Source: Planctomyces sp. SH-PL62
GTDB taxonomy: Bacteria > Planctomycetota > Planctomycetia > Planctomycetales > Planctomycetaceae
Assembly: GCA_945893045.1 (NCBI GenBank)
Contig: CAMDEA010000013.1
Location: 16,517 to 80,516, forward strand
Direction of reading: 5' to 3'
Length of the DNA: 64,000 nt
Part shown: piece after piece, positions 27,201 to 34,804 of the stretch
Layout of the letters: each line of letters starts with the position of its first letter
How positions within the stretch are numbered: position 1 is the stretch's first letter
The notes under the pieces: generated by a model
Database searches by the model: none
Seen by the model: the letters and a program-made list of their open reading frames with translations, nothing else
What the model was told of the DNA's origin: nothing
Made by a program: the position numbers and the translations under genes

Positions 27201-28660
27201 CTCCCGCGCTGCGATTTCGCATCCTGGAAGGTCTCGGCGATGTGCTCATCCTGCGCGGACGATACGACGCCGCCAACGAACAACTCCAAGCCGCACGCGC
27301 GTTGGCCAAAGAGAACGTCACAACGGCCCGGATCGACGGCAAGCTCGGCCGAAGTTCGTTCAACAAGGGAGACATTGGGGACGCTGGCACGTACTTGGAA
27401 AAAGCGCTTACGGCGCTCAACGAACGGCCGCCCGGCAACTTGCTGTCGCTGCTGATTCGCATGAGCAAAGAAGGGGTCGTGCAACTGCTGCACACGTTCT
27501 TCCCCTCCAAGTTCGTCGGCCGTAAGAGCAAAGACTCGCCGCAAGGTCGCCTGGACCTGTTCCGCGCTCGGCTGTTCGACAACTTGACGCTGACTTACTG
27601 GTTTTCGCGATCCATGGAGATGGTGCTGTGGTCGCACCTGCGGCAAATGAATCTGGCCGAACGCTATCCGCCAACTCAAGAACTGGGGCGCACTTATTCC
27701 TTCCACGCGATCACGATGACGGCGATTCCGCTGGCGCAGCGAGGCATCAACTATGCTCAGCGCGCGTTTGAGATTTCCGTGGACGCCGGCGATTTGTGGG
27801 GACAGGGGAAAGCTCGCAGCTATCACACGTTCGCCTGCATTGTGCTGGCTCGCTTTCAAGAGGGCCTGCGAACGGGCGCGGAAGCCGTGCGGTTGCTCGA
27901 ACAAGCTGGTGACGTCTGGGAAGCCAACATGGCGCGCATGATCGCCAGCGTGCCGATGTATCACTTGGGCGACCTCAAGACCGCGTACCAAGAAATGAAG
28001 AAAGCCTACGAGATCGGTCTGGAAACGGGCGACTACTCGGCCGTCTGCATTTCACTGTTGTTCTGGATTCCATGTGCTCCCCATCTGATCCCGCGCGGCG
28101 CGATTCAGAAAGAGTTGGATCGGAAGCGTGACGATCCCCTGTCGATCGCCGGAGCCGTTCTCGCCCGCGGTCTCGAATTGCTGTTGTGCGAAGACAATCC
28201 AGCCGAGGCGGCCAAGGTCTTGCAAGACTGTCTCGATCGCGCCAAGAAACGAGGTCTGAAAAACGTCTGCATCTTCACCGCGATCACCTGGAAGGCCACC
28301 GCATTGCGAATCGTCGCCGAGCGTTGTCCGGAAGGAACCGCTCGTCAGCACGCTGTGCGAACCGCCAAGCAGGCGTGTCGCGCAGCATTAAAAATCACCA
28401 AGAGCTACCTGGCCTGCCGCCCACACGCTCTGCGAGAAACGGGAATCGTCGCCACGCTGGAAGGGAACGAGGAACAAGCGCGTCGGTCATTCGCCGAGAG
28501 CCTGCAAGTGGCCGAGCAATACGAAGCGCGCTACGACCATGCGCAGACACGATTGGCTCAGGCCGAAGCCGGGATGAAATTCGGCTGGCCCGGATCCGCA
28601 GAGCAAGCTGCAGAAGCGCGAGCGGCGATCAAAGAATTGGAAAACGTCGAAGGGACTTGA
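24260..28660 (+). CDS. giant Ser/Thr kinase - AAA ATPase - TPR protein (paralogue B)
   Basis: 1,466 residues with the same architecture as its upstream neighbour: a CYHGHRFD ... CPLCGS zinc-ribbon-like start and a kinase domain about 191-470 (HRDIKPSN about 334, DFGLA about 355). An ATPase follows with GKSGMGKS (about 517) and VVLYVDDLQWGD (about 663), then TPR-like repeats to the end. The two are highly similar from the kinase onward, so this is a tandem duplication. Differences: no expanded 16-residue array, and an extra stretch of about 24 residues near 545-565 encoded by a palindrome (25899-25950). Start 24260 is set by alignment to A; the Shine-Dalgarno is weak. Confidence 0.92.
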   Translation: MNQLQCYHGHRFDVVTSADQQVVCPLCGSVTTPKAELNTPRPGPLDRTLVSPEPAPVESPFASERTHVSGQTVIVEAPPAFAPARDLPAPVKETPLPPAEHAGNRTVIFEAAVSEADKSEQREPITERLSTPTPDADVANSLTGDVRPGSLSSTAGVASGSLSGTGSKSYSGARTKTAMQTEVEVTEPPNLPGYKVVSELGRGGMGVVYRVFDEKLDRHVALKTLQRISPVGLQRFKQEFRALADVSHPNLAALYDLLSDGKTWCFTMEVLDAVDFLEYVWSRFERLNRDKGRKLIGEVPKVGTRLSLAIMQRLYDGLKQLALGLHALHEAGVLHRDIKPSNILVTKEGRVVLVDFGLAAQVESDGRPQGVQGTPDYMAPEQAAGKPATPASDWYAIGVMLYEVLTGRMPIEGKALQVLFKKQSETPKEPRELEPTIPQELNDLCVALLNRDPAQRHTVFDILRLIGADDVAETLRGKSGQRTGQTIELVGRERHFATLRNVFEQVQNGATRSLFVHGKSGMGKSVLIQSFLEELQNQGDGQPKTSGSHTRQSVGSHVLANVATAVVLTGRCYEQESVPFKALDSLIDSLAAHLSKLPTESLRQALPEDSLPLVRLFPVMGQLPGATDAGKPSIDNVDQQELRQRAMNALREILKWLGTQRPVVLYVDDLQWGDVDSAVLLGDLVRPPESPRVLLLGSYRSEYVETSSCLKALATAYTTGQAHPHRQELAVEALLEEEATRLALLLLKRDDLDSIKFASKIARESGGWPFFVWELVQHVQDAPEFADQSLELDEVIWSRVGRLPDDTRQLLELIAVAGRPIVLAEAYRALEVGATGQNLMVQLRTRNLIRANESEDEATLVETYHDRIRESVVNHLEERTKQRYNLDLAETILKLSGISVESLWAYLMSATAFEEPTESFPLERQQWRRVYDLSHFFAAAGEPGKALPFALIAAEQARRQNALEVAEQQYRIALLGSAASTPALRFRILEGLGDVLILRGRYDAANEQLQAARALAKENVTTARIDGKLGRSSFNKGDIGDAGTYLEKALTALNERPPGNLLSLLIRMSKEGVVQLLHTFFPSKFVGRKSKDSPQGRLDLFRARLFDNLTLTYWFSRSMEMVLWSHLRQMNLAERYPPTQELGRTYSFHAITMTAIPLAQRGINYAQRAFEISVDAGDLWGQGKARSYHTFACIVLARFQEGLRTGAEAVRLLEQAGDVWEANMARMIASVPMYHLGDLKTAYQEMKKAYEIGLETGDYSAVCISLLFWIPCAPHLIPRGAIQKELDRKRDDPLSIAGAVLARGLELLLCEDNPAEAAKVLQDCLDRAKKRGLKNVCIFTAITWKATALRIVAERCPEGTARQHAVRTAKQACRAALKITKSYLACRPHALRETGIVATLEGNEEQARRSFAESLQVAEQYEARYDHAQTRLAQAEAGMKFGWPGSAEQAAEARAAIKELENVEGT
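25899..25950. repeat. in-frame palindromic insertion in kinase B, GTAG...CTAC
   Basis: 25-nt arms (25899-25923 GTAGCCATACTCGCCAGAGT..., 25926-25950) with a 2-nt loop and about 20 of 25 pairs. It encodes GSHTRQSVGSHVLANVAT, which is absent at the same point of paralogue A, so it is an insertion relative to a close homologue. Confidence 0.9.
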
Positions 28661-28819
28661 GCGACTTCTCATCCCCACGCGAATTTCGCCGGCATGACAG
28701 CGACTTTCTGACCGATCCCATTCAACATCAGCCATCTTTCATTCGTTGGTTGAAGTGATAGACTGCCCCCCGCCGAAACCAAGGCCAGTGACACTCTTGA
28801 ACATGACGGAGAGAGAATC

Positions 28820-30193
28820 ATGCTGACGATCGTTGGACCCCGGCAGAATGGCTTTTGCGACCGGCTTGATCGCCGTAGTTTTCTGCAAATCGGCGGCCTC
28901 GCTTTGGGAGCCGCGTCGCTCTCGCTGCCGCAACTCTTGCGAGCCGAACAAGCCGCCGCCGCGACTGGTCAACAACCGACACGCCACAAAGCGGTCATCA
29001 ACATTTTTTTGTCCGGCGGTCCTCCACATCAGGACTTGGTGGATTTGAAACCGGATGCTTCGTCGGAGATTCGTGGGGAGTTCCTGCCCGTCGATACCAA
29101 CGTCCCCGGCATTCAGATTTGTGAGCTGCTGCCGAAGCTCGCCGCGATGACCGACAAGTTGGCGATCATTCGTTCGCTGGTCGGTTCGGATGGACGTCAC
29201 GCCGCGTTTCAATGTCAGACGGGACGCCGCTTTGCCAACCAAATCGCCGGCGGTTGGCCGTCGATGGGATCGTTCGTCTCGAAGCTGCAAGGAGCCGTCG
29301 ATCCCGCCGTGCCGCCGTTCGTCGGACTCGCGCCGAAGATGATCACCTCGACGTGGGCCGATCCCGGTCAACCAGGGTTCCTCGGTCCCAGTCACGCCCC
29401 GTTCCTTCCGAATGCGGAAGGTAAGAAGGACATGGTCCTCAATGGCGTCGATACCGATCGCTTCGGAACTCGCAAGTCACTGCTGAAGAACTTCGACACG
29501 CTGCGACGCGACGTCGATGCCAGCGGAATGCTCAAAGGCATGGACAAGTTCACCGAGCAAGCCTTCGGCATCCTGACATCCAGCAAACTGGCCGAGGCGA
29601 TTGACCTCGAACGCGAAGACCCGAAGCTACGCGACCGCTACGGCCGAGGCAGCGACAAGCCCGCCGGCTACGGTGACGCAGGCCCGTTGAACAATGATTA
29701 TCTCCTGCTGGCTCGCCGCTTGGTCGAAGCCGGAGCCCGTGTCGTCACACTGGCCTACGGCCGCTGGGACTGGCACGGCATGCCTCATGGCACCAATTTT
29801 TCCAATGCTCGCGAGCACTTCCCGATGCTCGACATCGGACTCTCCGCGTTGATCGAAGACCTCGAACGCCGTGATCTGCTCGATACGACAACGGTTCTCG
29901 TCTGGGGCGAATTCGGCCGCACACCCAAGATCAATCCGAACGGCGGCCGAGATCACTGGCCCGAAGTCGCCTGCGCAATGCTCGCCGGCGGCGGACTCCG
30001 CACCGGCCAAGTGATCGGCTCGACGAACCGCAATGCCGAGCATGCCAAAGATCGCCCCGTCACGTTCCAAGAAGTCTTCGCGACGCTGTATCACTCGCTC
30101 GGCATCGACGTGAACACCGCGACGATCAACGACCTCGCCGGCCGCCCGCAGTACGTCATCGACGGAGTGCAGCCGATTCGAGAACTGGTTTAG
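28820..30193 (+). CDS. DUF1501 family protein, Tat-exported
   Basis: A 457-residue DUF1501 protein with twin-arginine signal [10 protein letters not shown] (17-26) and hydrophobic core [13 protein letters not shown]. Landmarks are [18 protein letters not shown], the [19 protein letters not shown] segment, [12 protein letters not shown] and [20 protein letters not shown] with the terminal [18 protein letters not shown] Shine-Dalgarno precedes the ATG. It leads a probable operon: Uma2 starts 2 nt after its stop, then the ATE-like gene. No DUF1549/1553 partner is adjacent. Confidence 0.93.
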   Translation: MLTIVGPRQNGFCDRLDRRSFLQIGGLALGAASLSLPQLLRAEQAAAATGQQPTRHKAVINIFLSGGPPHQDLVDLKPDASSEIRGEFLPVDTNVPGIQICELLPKLAAMTDKLAIIRSLVGSDGRHAAFQCQTGRRFANQIAGGWPSMGSFVSKLQGAVDPAVPPFVGLAPKMITSTWADPGQPGFLGPSHAPFLPNAEGKKDMVLNGVDTDRFGTRKSLLKNFDTLRRDVDASGMLKGMDKFTEQAFGILTSSKLAEAIDLEREDPKLRDRYGRGSDKPAGYGDAGPLNNDYLLLARRLVEAGARVVTLAYGRWDWHGMPHGTNFSNAREHFPMLDIGLSALIEDLERRDLLDTTTVLVWGEFGRTPKINPNGGRDHWPEVACAMLAGGGLRTGQVIGSTNRNAEHAKDRPVTFQEVFATLYHSLGIDVNTATINDLAGRPQYVIDGVQPIRELV

Positions 30194-30195
30194 CC

Positions 30196-30945
30196 ATGAG
30201 CGCCGTACTTGAGATCGCTGAGCCATCGGACATCGCCACGACGGAAGTGCGCCAGCACCGGCGTTTCTCGTTAGGAGAGTACGAGAAGATGATTGAGCGG
30301 GGCATACTCACCTCGCGGGACAAGTGCGAACTGATTCGCGGAAAAATCTTGGAGAAGCACTGGGAGGGTGACGCGGCATATCCGCCGTATCACCGTTTTT
30401 CTCTCGACCAATATGAGCGGATGATTGAGTCTGGGATCTTGAACAAGTACGACCGTGTGGAACTCATCCGAGGGGAGATCGTCGAGAAAATGACCATCGG
30501 TGAACCTCATGCGGCCTGTGTCATGCGGCTCAATCGGTACTTCACCCGATTGCTTGGCGATCAAGTCCTCGTTGGAATCCAAAGCCCGATCGTCGCCGCG
30601 GAGAGTCGTCCAGAGCCGGACGTCACATTGTTATCGCCACGCGAAGATTTCTACTCGACAGCGACTCCTTGCCCCGCCGACATCTTGCTGCTGATCGAAG
30701 TCGCAGATTCGACGATTGGTTCCGACCGTACCGATAAGTTGTCGCTTTATGCGGAAGCCGGTGTCTGCGAGTACTGGATCGCCAACTTGAACAACGACAC
30801 GGTCGAGGTCTATCGTGATCCGCAGCCGGATGGAACCTACGCCGATGCTCACGTCGCGACTCTCGGCGAAATGTTGACCATCCTGAGCTTGCCCGGTGTT
30901 TCAATCACCGTCGATCAATTCTTCACCGCCCGCCGCGATCGCTGA
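30196..30945 (+). CDS. Uma2-family (DUF820) PD-(D/E)xK nuclease-like protein with duplicated N-terminus
   Basis: 249 residues. The conserved Uma2 core lies in the C-terminal two-thirds: IVAAESRPEPDVTLL, LLIEVADSTIGSDRTDK, YAEAGVCEYWIANL. These include the Asp, Glu and Lys expected of a PD-(D/E)xK site. The N-terminal motif is present twice: RRFSLGEYEKMIERGIL (about 17-55), then HRFSLDQYERMIESGIL (about 65-100). Normal Uma2 proteins of about 190 residues carry it once. Uma2 proteins are abundant in cyanobacteria and planctomycetes; their biological role is unclear. It follows DUF1501 by 2 nt and is probably co-transcribed. Confidence 0.88.
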   Translation: MSAVLEIAEPSDIATTEVRQHRRFSLGEYEKMIERGILTSRDKCELIRGKILEKHWEGDAAYPPYHRFSLDQYERMIESGILNKYDRVELIRGEIVEKMTIGEPHAACVMRLNRYFTRLLGDQVLVGIQSPIVAAESRPEPDVTLLSPREDFYSTATPCPADILLLIEVADSTIGSDRTDKLSLYAEAGVCEYWIANLNNDTVEVYRDPQPDGTYADAHVATLGEMLTILSLPGVSITVDQFFTARRDR

Positions 30946-30954
30946 TGGCGACTC

Positions 30955-31620
30955 ATGATTCCGCCCATCGACGAATCCGCGTACCTCATTTCGGCACGGC
31001 CGGAGGACATGGACCAGCTTTGGGAACGAGGTTGGCGTCACTTCGGCCCGATGTTCTTTCGCTATTCGCACACGTTGTCGGGAACCGAATTGCGGCATGT
31101 GATGCCCTTGCGTGTGGATCTCGAACGCTTTTCTCTGTCGAAAAGCCAACGCCGAATCCGCCGTAAGATCGCGGACCTGAACTGGCAAATCTCGCCCACT
31201 TTGATCGACGCGGAGCGTGAAGGCTTGTTCGATCTCCATAAGCAGCGATTCACGGAAAACGTTCCGGAATCGCTCGACGTCTTTCTCGGCCCCAAGCCCA
31301 ACGGCATCCCGTGCGCGAACCATGAAGTCGCACTCTTCGACGGCAGGAAGCTCATCGCCGCGAGCTATCTCGACTTGGGTGCGCGCTCCGTCTCCAGCAT
31401 TTACGGTTTCTTTCACCCGGACCACGCCTGGCGAAGTCCCGGCATCGCCACGATGTTGCTGGAGATCGAGTACGCTCAGCAGCACGGCTACCGCTACTAC
31501 TATCCGGGCTACGCTTTTCGCGAGCCGTCGCACTACGAGTACAAGAAGCAATTCGCTGCGTTGGAGACCTACGACTGGTCAGGCCGCTGGGTGCCTTTCC
31601 AGCGGTCACACAAATCCTGA
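30955..31620 (+). CDS. ATE/Bpt-like (arginyl/leucyl-tRNA-protein transferase C-terminal) protein
   Basis: 221 residues. The core matches the GNAT-like C-terminal domain of aminoacyl-tRNA-protein transferases: ERGWRHFGPMFFRYSH near the N-terminus, HEVALFDGRKLIAASYLD, SSIYGFFHPD and YYYPGYAFREPSHYEYKKQF. Those enzymes add Arg or Leu to N-terminal acidic residues and target proteins for N-end-rule degradation. The N-terminal cysteine-rich ATE_N domain is absent or replaced by a shorter segment, so activity is uncertain. The gene follows Uma2 by 9 nt and its last 52 nt overlap the convergent epimerase gene. Confidence 0.78.
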   Translation: MIPPIDESAYLISARPEDMDQLWERGWRHFGPMFFRYSHTLSGTELRHVMPLRVDLERFSLSKSQRRIRRKIADLNWQISPTLIDAEREGLFDLHKQRFTENVPESLDVFLGPKPNGIPCANHEVALFDGRKLIAASYLDLGARSVSSIYGFFHPDHAWRSPGIATMLLEIEYAQQHGYRYYYPGYAFREPSHYEYKKQFAALETYDWSGRWVPFQRSHKS

Positions 31621-32531
31621 GCCGCCTCCGCCCACGACGAGAACTCGAATTCAAATCCCGATGCCAGCAGTCGGCTGGGGATCACACGCCGGCTCTTGAG
31701 CACCAGTTCGCTTTCAGAGCGCATCAGAAACGTGCCGACCTCCAGCATCCACTCCGTTGTTGGCAAGCCAATCCGACGGCCCCAAGCGTTCCGCAATTCG
31801 CGCATGAACTCGATGTTCGACAGCGGGTTTGGCGACGCAAGATTGACTGGCCCCGCGAGGTCGTGATCGAACAGCCAGTAAATCGCTCGCACGAAGTCGC
31901 GGTCGTGAATCCACGAGACAAACTGTCGGCCATCGCCGTGTTTGCCTCCCATGCCCCAGCGCACCAGACGCAGCAAATAATCGAAGGCCCCACCACGATC
32001 GGGACTCATGGTGATGGCCGATCTCAGCAGCACGAATCGAGTCCGCGGCGTCAGCGCTTCGAGAGCCGCTTGCTCCCACGATTTCGCGACGTCGATGCTG
32101 AACCGCCAAGTGTCGGGAACCTTCGGTTCGTCACCGCCAAGAATTCCGGTCGCTTCGTCATTCGGAGCGTCATAGCGGTGAGCGTAAATCGTCGCGGTGC
32201 TCGCTTGCAGCCAGACTCGTGGGGGATCTGCCGCTTCGGCAATCGCTTGCCCAACCGCTCGCGTGGACTTCACGCGAGACTCTTTGATCTCGCGCCGATT
32301 TCTCGCACCGTATCGGCAGTTGACGCTGCGGCCAGCCAAGTTGATGACGACGTCTGCTCCATCGAACTCCGTCACCCATCGCCCCAACGACTCGCCGTCC
32401 CACTCGACGATTCGCCACGGAGCTGGCCCCGTCTTTCGACTGAGCACCACGACCTCGTGGCCGTCCGCGACAAACGCGCGAGCCAACACCGTCCCAACCT
32501 GACCACTGCCACCGGGGATGACGATCTTCAT
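31569..32531 (-). CDS. TIGR01777-family (YfcH-like) NAD(P)-dependent epimerase
   Basis: 320 residues, short-chain dehydrogenase fold. The N-terminal dinucleotide motif is MKIVIPGGSGQVGTVLARAF. Family landmarks are ADVVINLAGRSVNCRYG, the KSTRAVGQAI helix, QASTATIYAHRYD and a DUF1731-like C-terminus (TEWMLEVGTFLMRSESELVLKSRRV is typical). Substrate is unknown; E. coli YfcH is the best-known relative. ATG 32531 is chosen for the Rossmann start and an AAGG 9 nt upstream, although the frame stays open further 5'. The 3' end overlaps the ATE-like gene by 52 nt, tail to tail. Confidence 0.9.
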   Translation of the reverse strand: MKIVIPGGSGQVGTVLARAFVADGHEVVVLSRKTGPAPWRIVEWDGESLGRWVTEFDGADVVINLAGRSVNCRYGARNRREIKESRVKSTRAVGQAIAEAADPPRVWLQASTATIYAHRYDAPNDEATGILGGDEPKVPDTWRFSIDVAKSWEQAALEALTPRTRFVLLRSAITMSPDRGGAFDYLLRLVRWGMGGKHGDGRQFVSWIHDRDFVRAIYWLFDHDLAGPVNLASPNPLSNIEFMRELRNAWGRRIGLPTTEWMLEVGTFLMRSESELVLKSRRVIPSRLLASGFEFEFSSWAEAAQDLCDRWKGTQRPDQS

Positions 32532-32624
32532 GTCGCAAGCCTTCCAACAACCTGTTTGGTAGAGTCCGACCGTCAGAACCGCGAATGACGACGGTTCATA
32601 ACTTATCTTTTGCAAGCAGCCGCC

Positions 32625-32728
32625 CGGCCGAATGCCGATCGCCGAAAGCCGATGGCCGTGATCCTTTTTTCCGAAACCACAAAAGTGTGATAACGGCTGT
32701 CGGCCATCGGCTCTCGGCGATCGGCCGG
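32625..32728. repeat. inverted repeat, family A (copy 1)
   Basis: The left arm 32625-32663 (core GCCGAAAGCCGATGGCCGT) pairs with the right arm 32689-32728 (GATAACGGCTGTCGGCCATC). It lies between divergent genes, ending 17 nt before the propeller gene start. Copies are at 34617, 49580 and 52826. Confidence 0.9.
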
Positions 32729-32744
32729 AATTGAAAGGGACATC

Positions 32745-33659
32745 GTGAGACTCAACAGACTCTGCCTTGTGTTGTTGTGCGTGCTCAGCAGCCGAGCCGT
32801 TCGCGGCGAGGATGCCATCAAGCATTCGTTCTTCATCGCCGGGCCATCGTTCACCGGGATCATTGACGAGGATGGTCGCGAAACATGGGACTCCGGCCGA
32901 GCGGCGGCTCGTGACGGTTTCGTGCTACCGAACGGCAATGTGCTCATTGCCTGGAGCGATGAAGTCAAAGAATTCACGCGCGACAAGCAGATTGTGTTTC
33001 GATTCGCTCGTTCGGCGGAGGCGAAGGAGATCGGCACGGTCGAGCGACTCGACAACGGCCGCACTCTAATCACCGAGTTGGGGCCGAAACCACGCCTGCT
33101 GGAAGTGGATGCGGCCGGGAAGATCGTGCTCGAATTTCCGCTCAAGCCAGAGACCGACAACGCTCACATGCAAACGCGCATGGCTCGCAAGCTGCCGAGC
33201 GGCAATTACCTCGTGCCCCACTTGCTGGCGTTCAAGGTCAAGGAGTATTCGCCGACTGGCGAAGTGCTCAAGGAATTTCCGACCGACGCCGACGACCTCG
33301 GCGGACGCAAGGCGGAGAACTGGCCCTTCACGGCGATCCGGCTGGCGAACGGCAACACGCTGGTGAATCTCACACACGGAAACAAGACCGTCGAGATGGA
33401 TGCCACCGGCAAAGTCGTTTGGCTAGTCGGCAACGATGACTTCCCCAACGAGAAACCCTTCGCTGATCCCTGTGGTGGGCAACGGTTGCCGAACGGAAAC
33501 ACGGTCATCGCCAGCTACGGTTCACGCGGCGTCATCAAGGTGTTCGAGGTGACTCCCGACAAGAAAATGGTTTGGACCTACACCGGCAAGCACAACGCGC
33601 ACGAAATTCAGGTGCTGACAACCAACGGTAAGCCGATCGAAGGGAAGCCGTTGAAGTAG
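32745..33659 (+). CDS. exported beta-propeller (PQQ/NHL-like) protein
   Basis: 304 residues, GTG start with AAAGGGA just upstream and a signal peptide to about residue 22 (CVLSSRAVRGE). The rest is a repeat of blades built as (L/V)PNGN(V/T)L(I/V) ... (E/D)xDxxGKxVxEF. Examples are FVLPNGNVLIAWS, KLPSGNYLVPH, RLANGNTLVNLTH and RLPNGNTVIASYG, giving about six blades. The pattern resembles PQQ-like or arylsulfotransferase-like propellers. A catalytic role is not evident; it may bind a ligand in the periplasm. Its stop codon falls in the family F palindrome. Confidence 0.82.
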   Translation: MRLNRLCLVLLCVLSSRAVRGEDAIKHSFFIAGPSFTGIIDEDGRETWDSGRAAARDGFVLPNGNVLIAWSDEVKEFTRDKQIVFRFARSAEAKEIGTVERLDNGRTLITELGPKPRLLEVDAAGKIVLEFPLKPETDNAHMQTRMARKLPSGNYLVPHLLAFKVKEYSPTGEVLKEFPTDADDLGGRKAENWPFTAIRLANGNTLVNLTHGNKTVEMDATGKVVWLVGNDDFPNEKPFADPCGGQRLPNGNTVIASYGSRGVIKVFEVTPDKKMVWTYTGKHNAHEIQVLTTNGKPIEGKPLK

Positions 33660-33736
33660 ATCAGCCTTTCCAGGCCGATCCGCAGCGGATTCGGGGCCGC
33701 TGAACCCTTCGGGGCAGGCTGGAAAGCCTGACCTAC
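33656..33736. repeat. inverted repeat, family F (copy 2), GTAG...CTAC ends
   Basis: The left arm starts GTAGATCAGCCTTTCCAGGC at 33656; the right arm ends CTAC at 33736. It fills the whole gap between convergent genes and supplies both TAG stop codons (33657-33659 plus, 33733-33735 minus). Confidence 0.88.
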
Positions 33737-34599
33737 TTCAAGCGCTTGTCGAAGTACTCAAATAGCGCGGCTTCGGCCTTCTCCGCGTCGGCACCTTTGA
33801 AGCCGTGCCCGGCTCCTTCAAGCGTCAGCAGTTCGGCCTCGACGGTCGCGGCTTTCAGCTTGTCAATCAGCCACACCGCTTGCTCGTGAGCGACGTACTT
33901 GTCCTCGGTGCCGTGAATGCAGAGTGTCGGGGCGGCGTTGGGCGTGACCCAATACAGCGGGCTGCCTTGAATGTGCAGAGCTTTGTGAGTGCTCAAGTCG
34001 CCGCCGAACCACAGCGGCAGAACTTCGTGAGCGTCCACGCTCTTGCCATAGGACTTCGTGAAGTCGCTCGGCCCATAGACGTTGACGACGCAGGTGACGG
34101 CACTCGATTGATTGGCGTTGCCCCCCTGCCCTTCAAACTGAGGAACGCCAGCGGTCACTCCCAAGAACTGCGCGAGATGACCGCCCGCCGAACCACCCGT
34201 CACGCCAAGTTTGTCCGGGTTGATTTTGTATTTCGCGGCGTTCGCTCGCAGCCAACGAACAGCGGCCTTCGTGTCATGAACAGCCGCCGGGAACTTGTGC
34301 TTCGGCGCGAGCCGATACGTCATCGTCGCCGCCACGTAGCCCCGTTCGGCCAGCTTCACACAGAGTGCGTCGTAAGACTCGCGCTTGCCCGCTCGAAAGC
34401 CGCCGCCGTGAATGCAGAGCACCGTTGGGAACGGCCCATTGCCGCTCTTCGGTCGAGCCATGTTGAGCTGCAAGTGCGTGTCTTCGGGGTTTGAGTATTC
34501 GATCGCTTCCTCCCACACGACCGAATCCGGCACCGGCGGCGCGGCGGGAAGCGAAGCGGACAGCGAGACGATTAAGAAGGCTCCCAACAGATTTCTCAT
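33733..34599 (-). CDS. exported alpha/beta hydrolase (esterase/lipase, BD-FAE-like)
   Basis: 288 residues. A signal peptide (1-20, ASLPAA) is followed by an alpha/beta-hydrolase fold of the HSL/BD-FAE type. It has the oxyanion motif HGGG (64-67), nucleophile Ser137 in GGSAGG, Asp233 in HGTEDKYV and His265 in GAGHGF. YRLAPKHKFPAAVHDTKAAV is typical of this class. It probably cleaves acyl or feruloyl/acetyl esters of carbohydrates in the periplasm, but the substrate is not determined. ATG 34599 has GGAG 6 nt upstream; the longer open frame 5' of it runs through a family A palindrome and is not coding. Confidence 0.9.
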   Translation of the reverse strand: MRNLLGAFLIVSLSASLPAAPPVPDSVVWEEAIEYSNPEDTHLQLNMARPKSGNGPFPTVLCIHGGGFRAGKRESYDALCVKLAERGYVAATMTYRLAPKHKFPAAVHDTKAAVRWLRANAAKYKINPDKLGVTGGSAGGHLAQFLGVTAGVPQFEGQGGNANQSSAVTCVVNVYGPSDFTKSYGKSVDAHEVLPLWFGGDLSTHKALHIQGSPLYWVTPNAAPTLCIHGTEDKYVAHEQAVWLIDKLKAATVEAELLTLEGAGHGFKGADAEKAEAALFEYFDKRLK

Positions 34600-34616
34600 G
34601 ACGACTCCAGAAATGG

Positions 34617-34722
34617 TCCGGCCGATAGCCGTGAGCCGAAAGCCGATGGCCGTTATCTCACTTTCCCACCGAAGGATTTGGGATAACGGCTGTCGGCCAC
34701 CGGCTCTCGGCTTTCGGCCGGA
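34617..34722. repeat. inverted repeat, family A (copy 2)
   Basis: The arms begin TCCGGCCGATAGCCGTGAGC at 34617 and GGATAACGGCTGTCGGCCAC at 34681, over 40 bp each with a few mismatches. It lies between the divergent esterase and redoxin-fusion genes. Confidence 0.9.
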
Positions 34723-34804
34723 CGAGTGAATTTGGTGTTCGTTGCGGGTGAGAATGGTATCCTGCCTCGCCGACGATTCCACTCGTCGCAGAAGGGGAAC
34801 CGAG

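Noticed and set aside
30945..31166. Alternative start and frame (ATG 30945) after Uma2
   Set aside because: The frame starting at 30955 has ATE/Bpt motifs to its stop at 31620; the 30945 frame is short and featureless.
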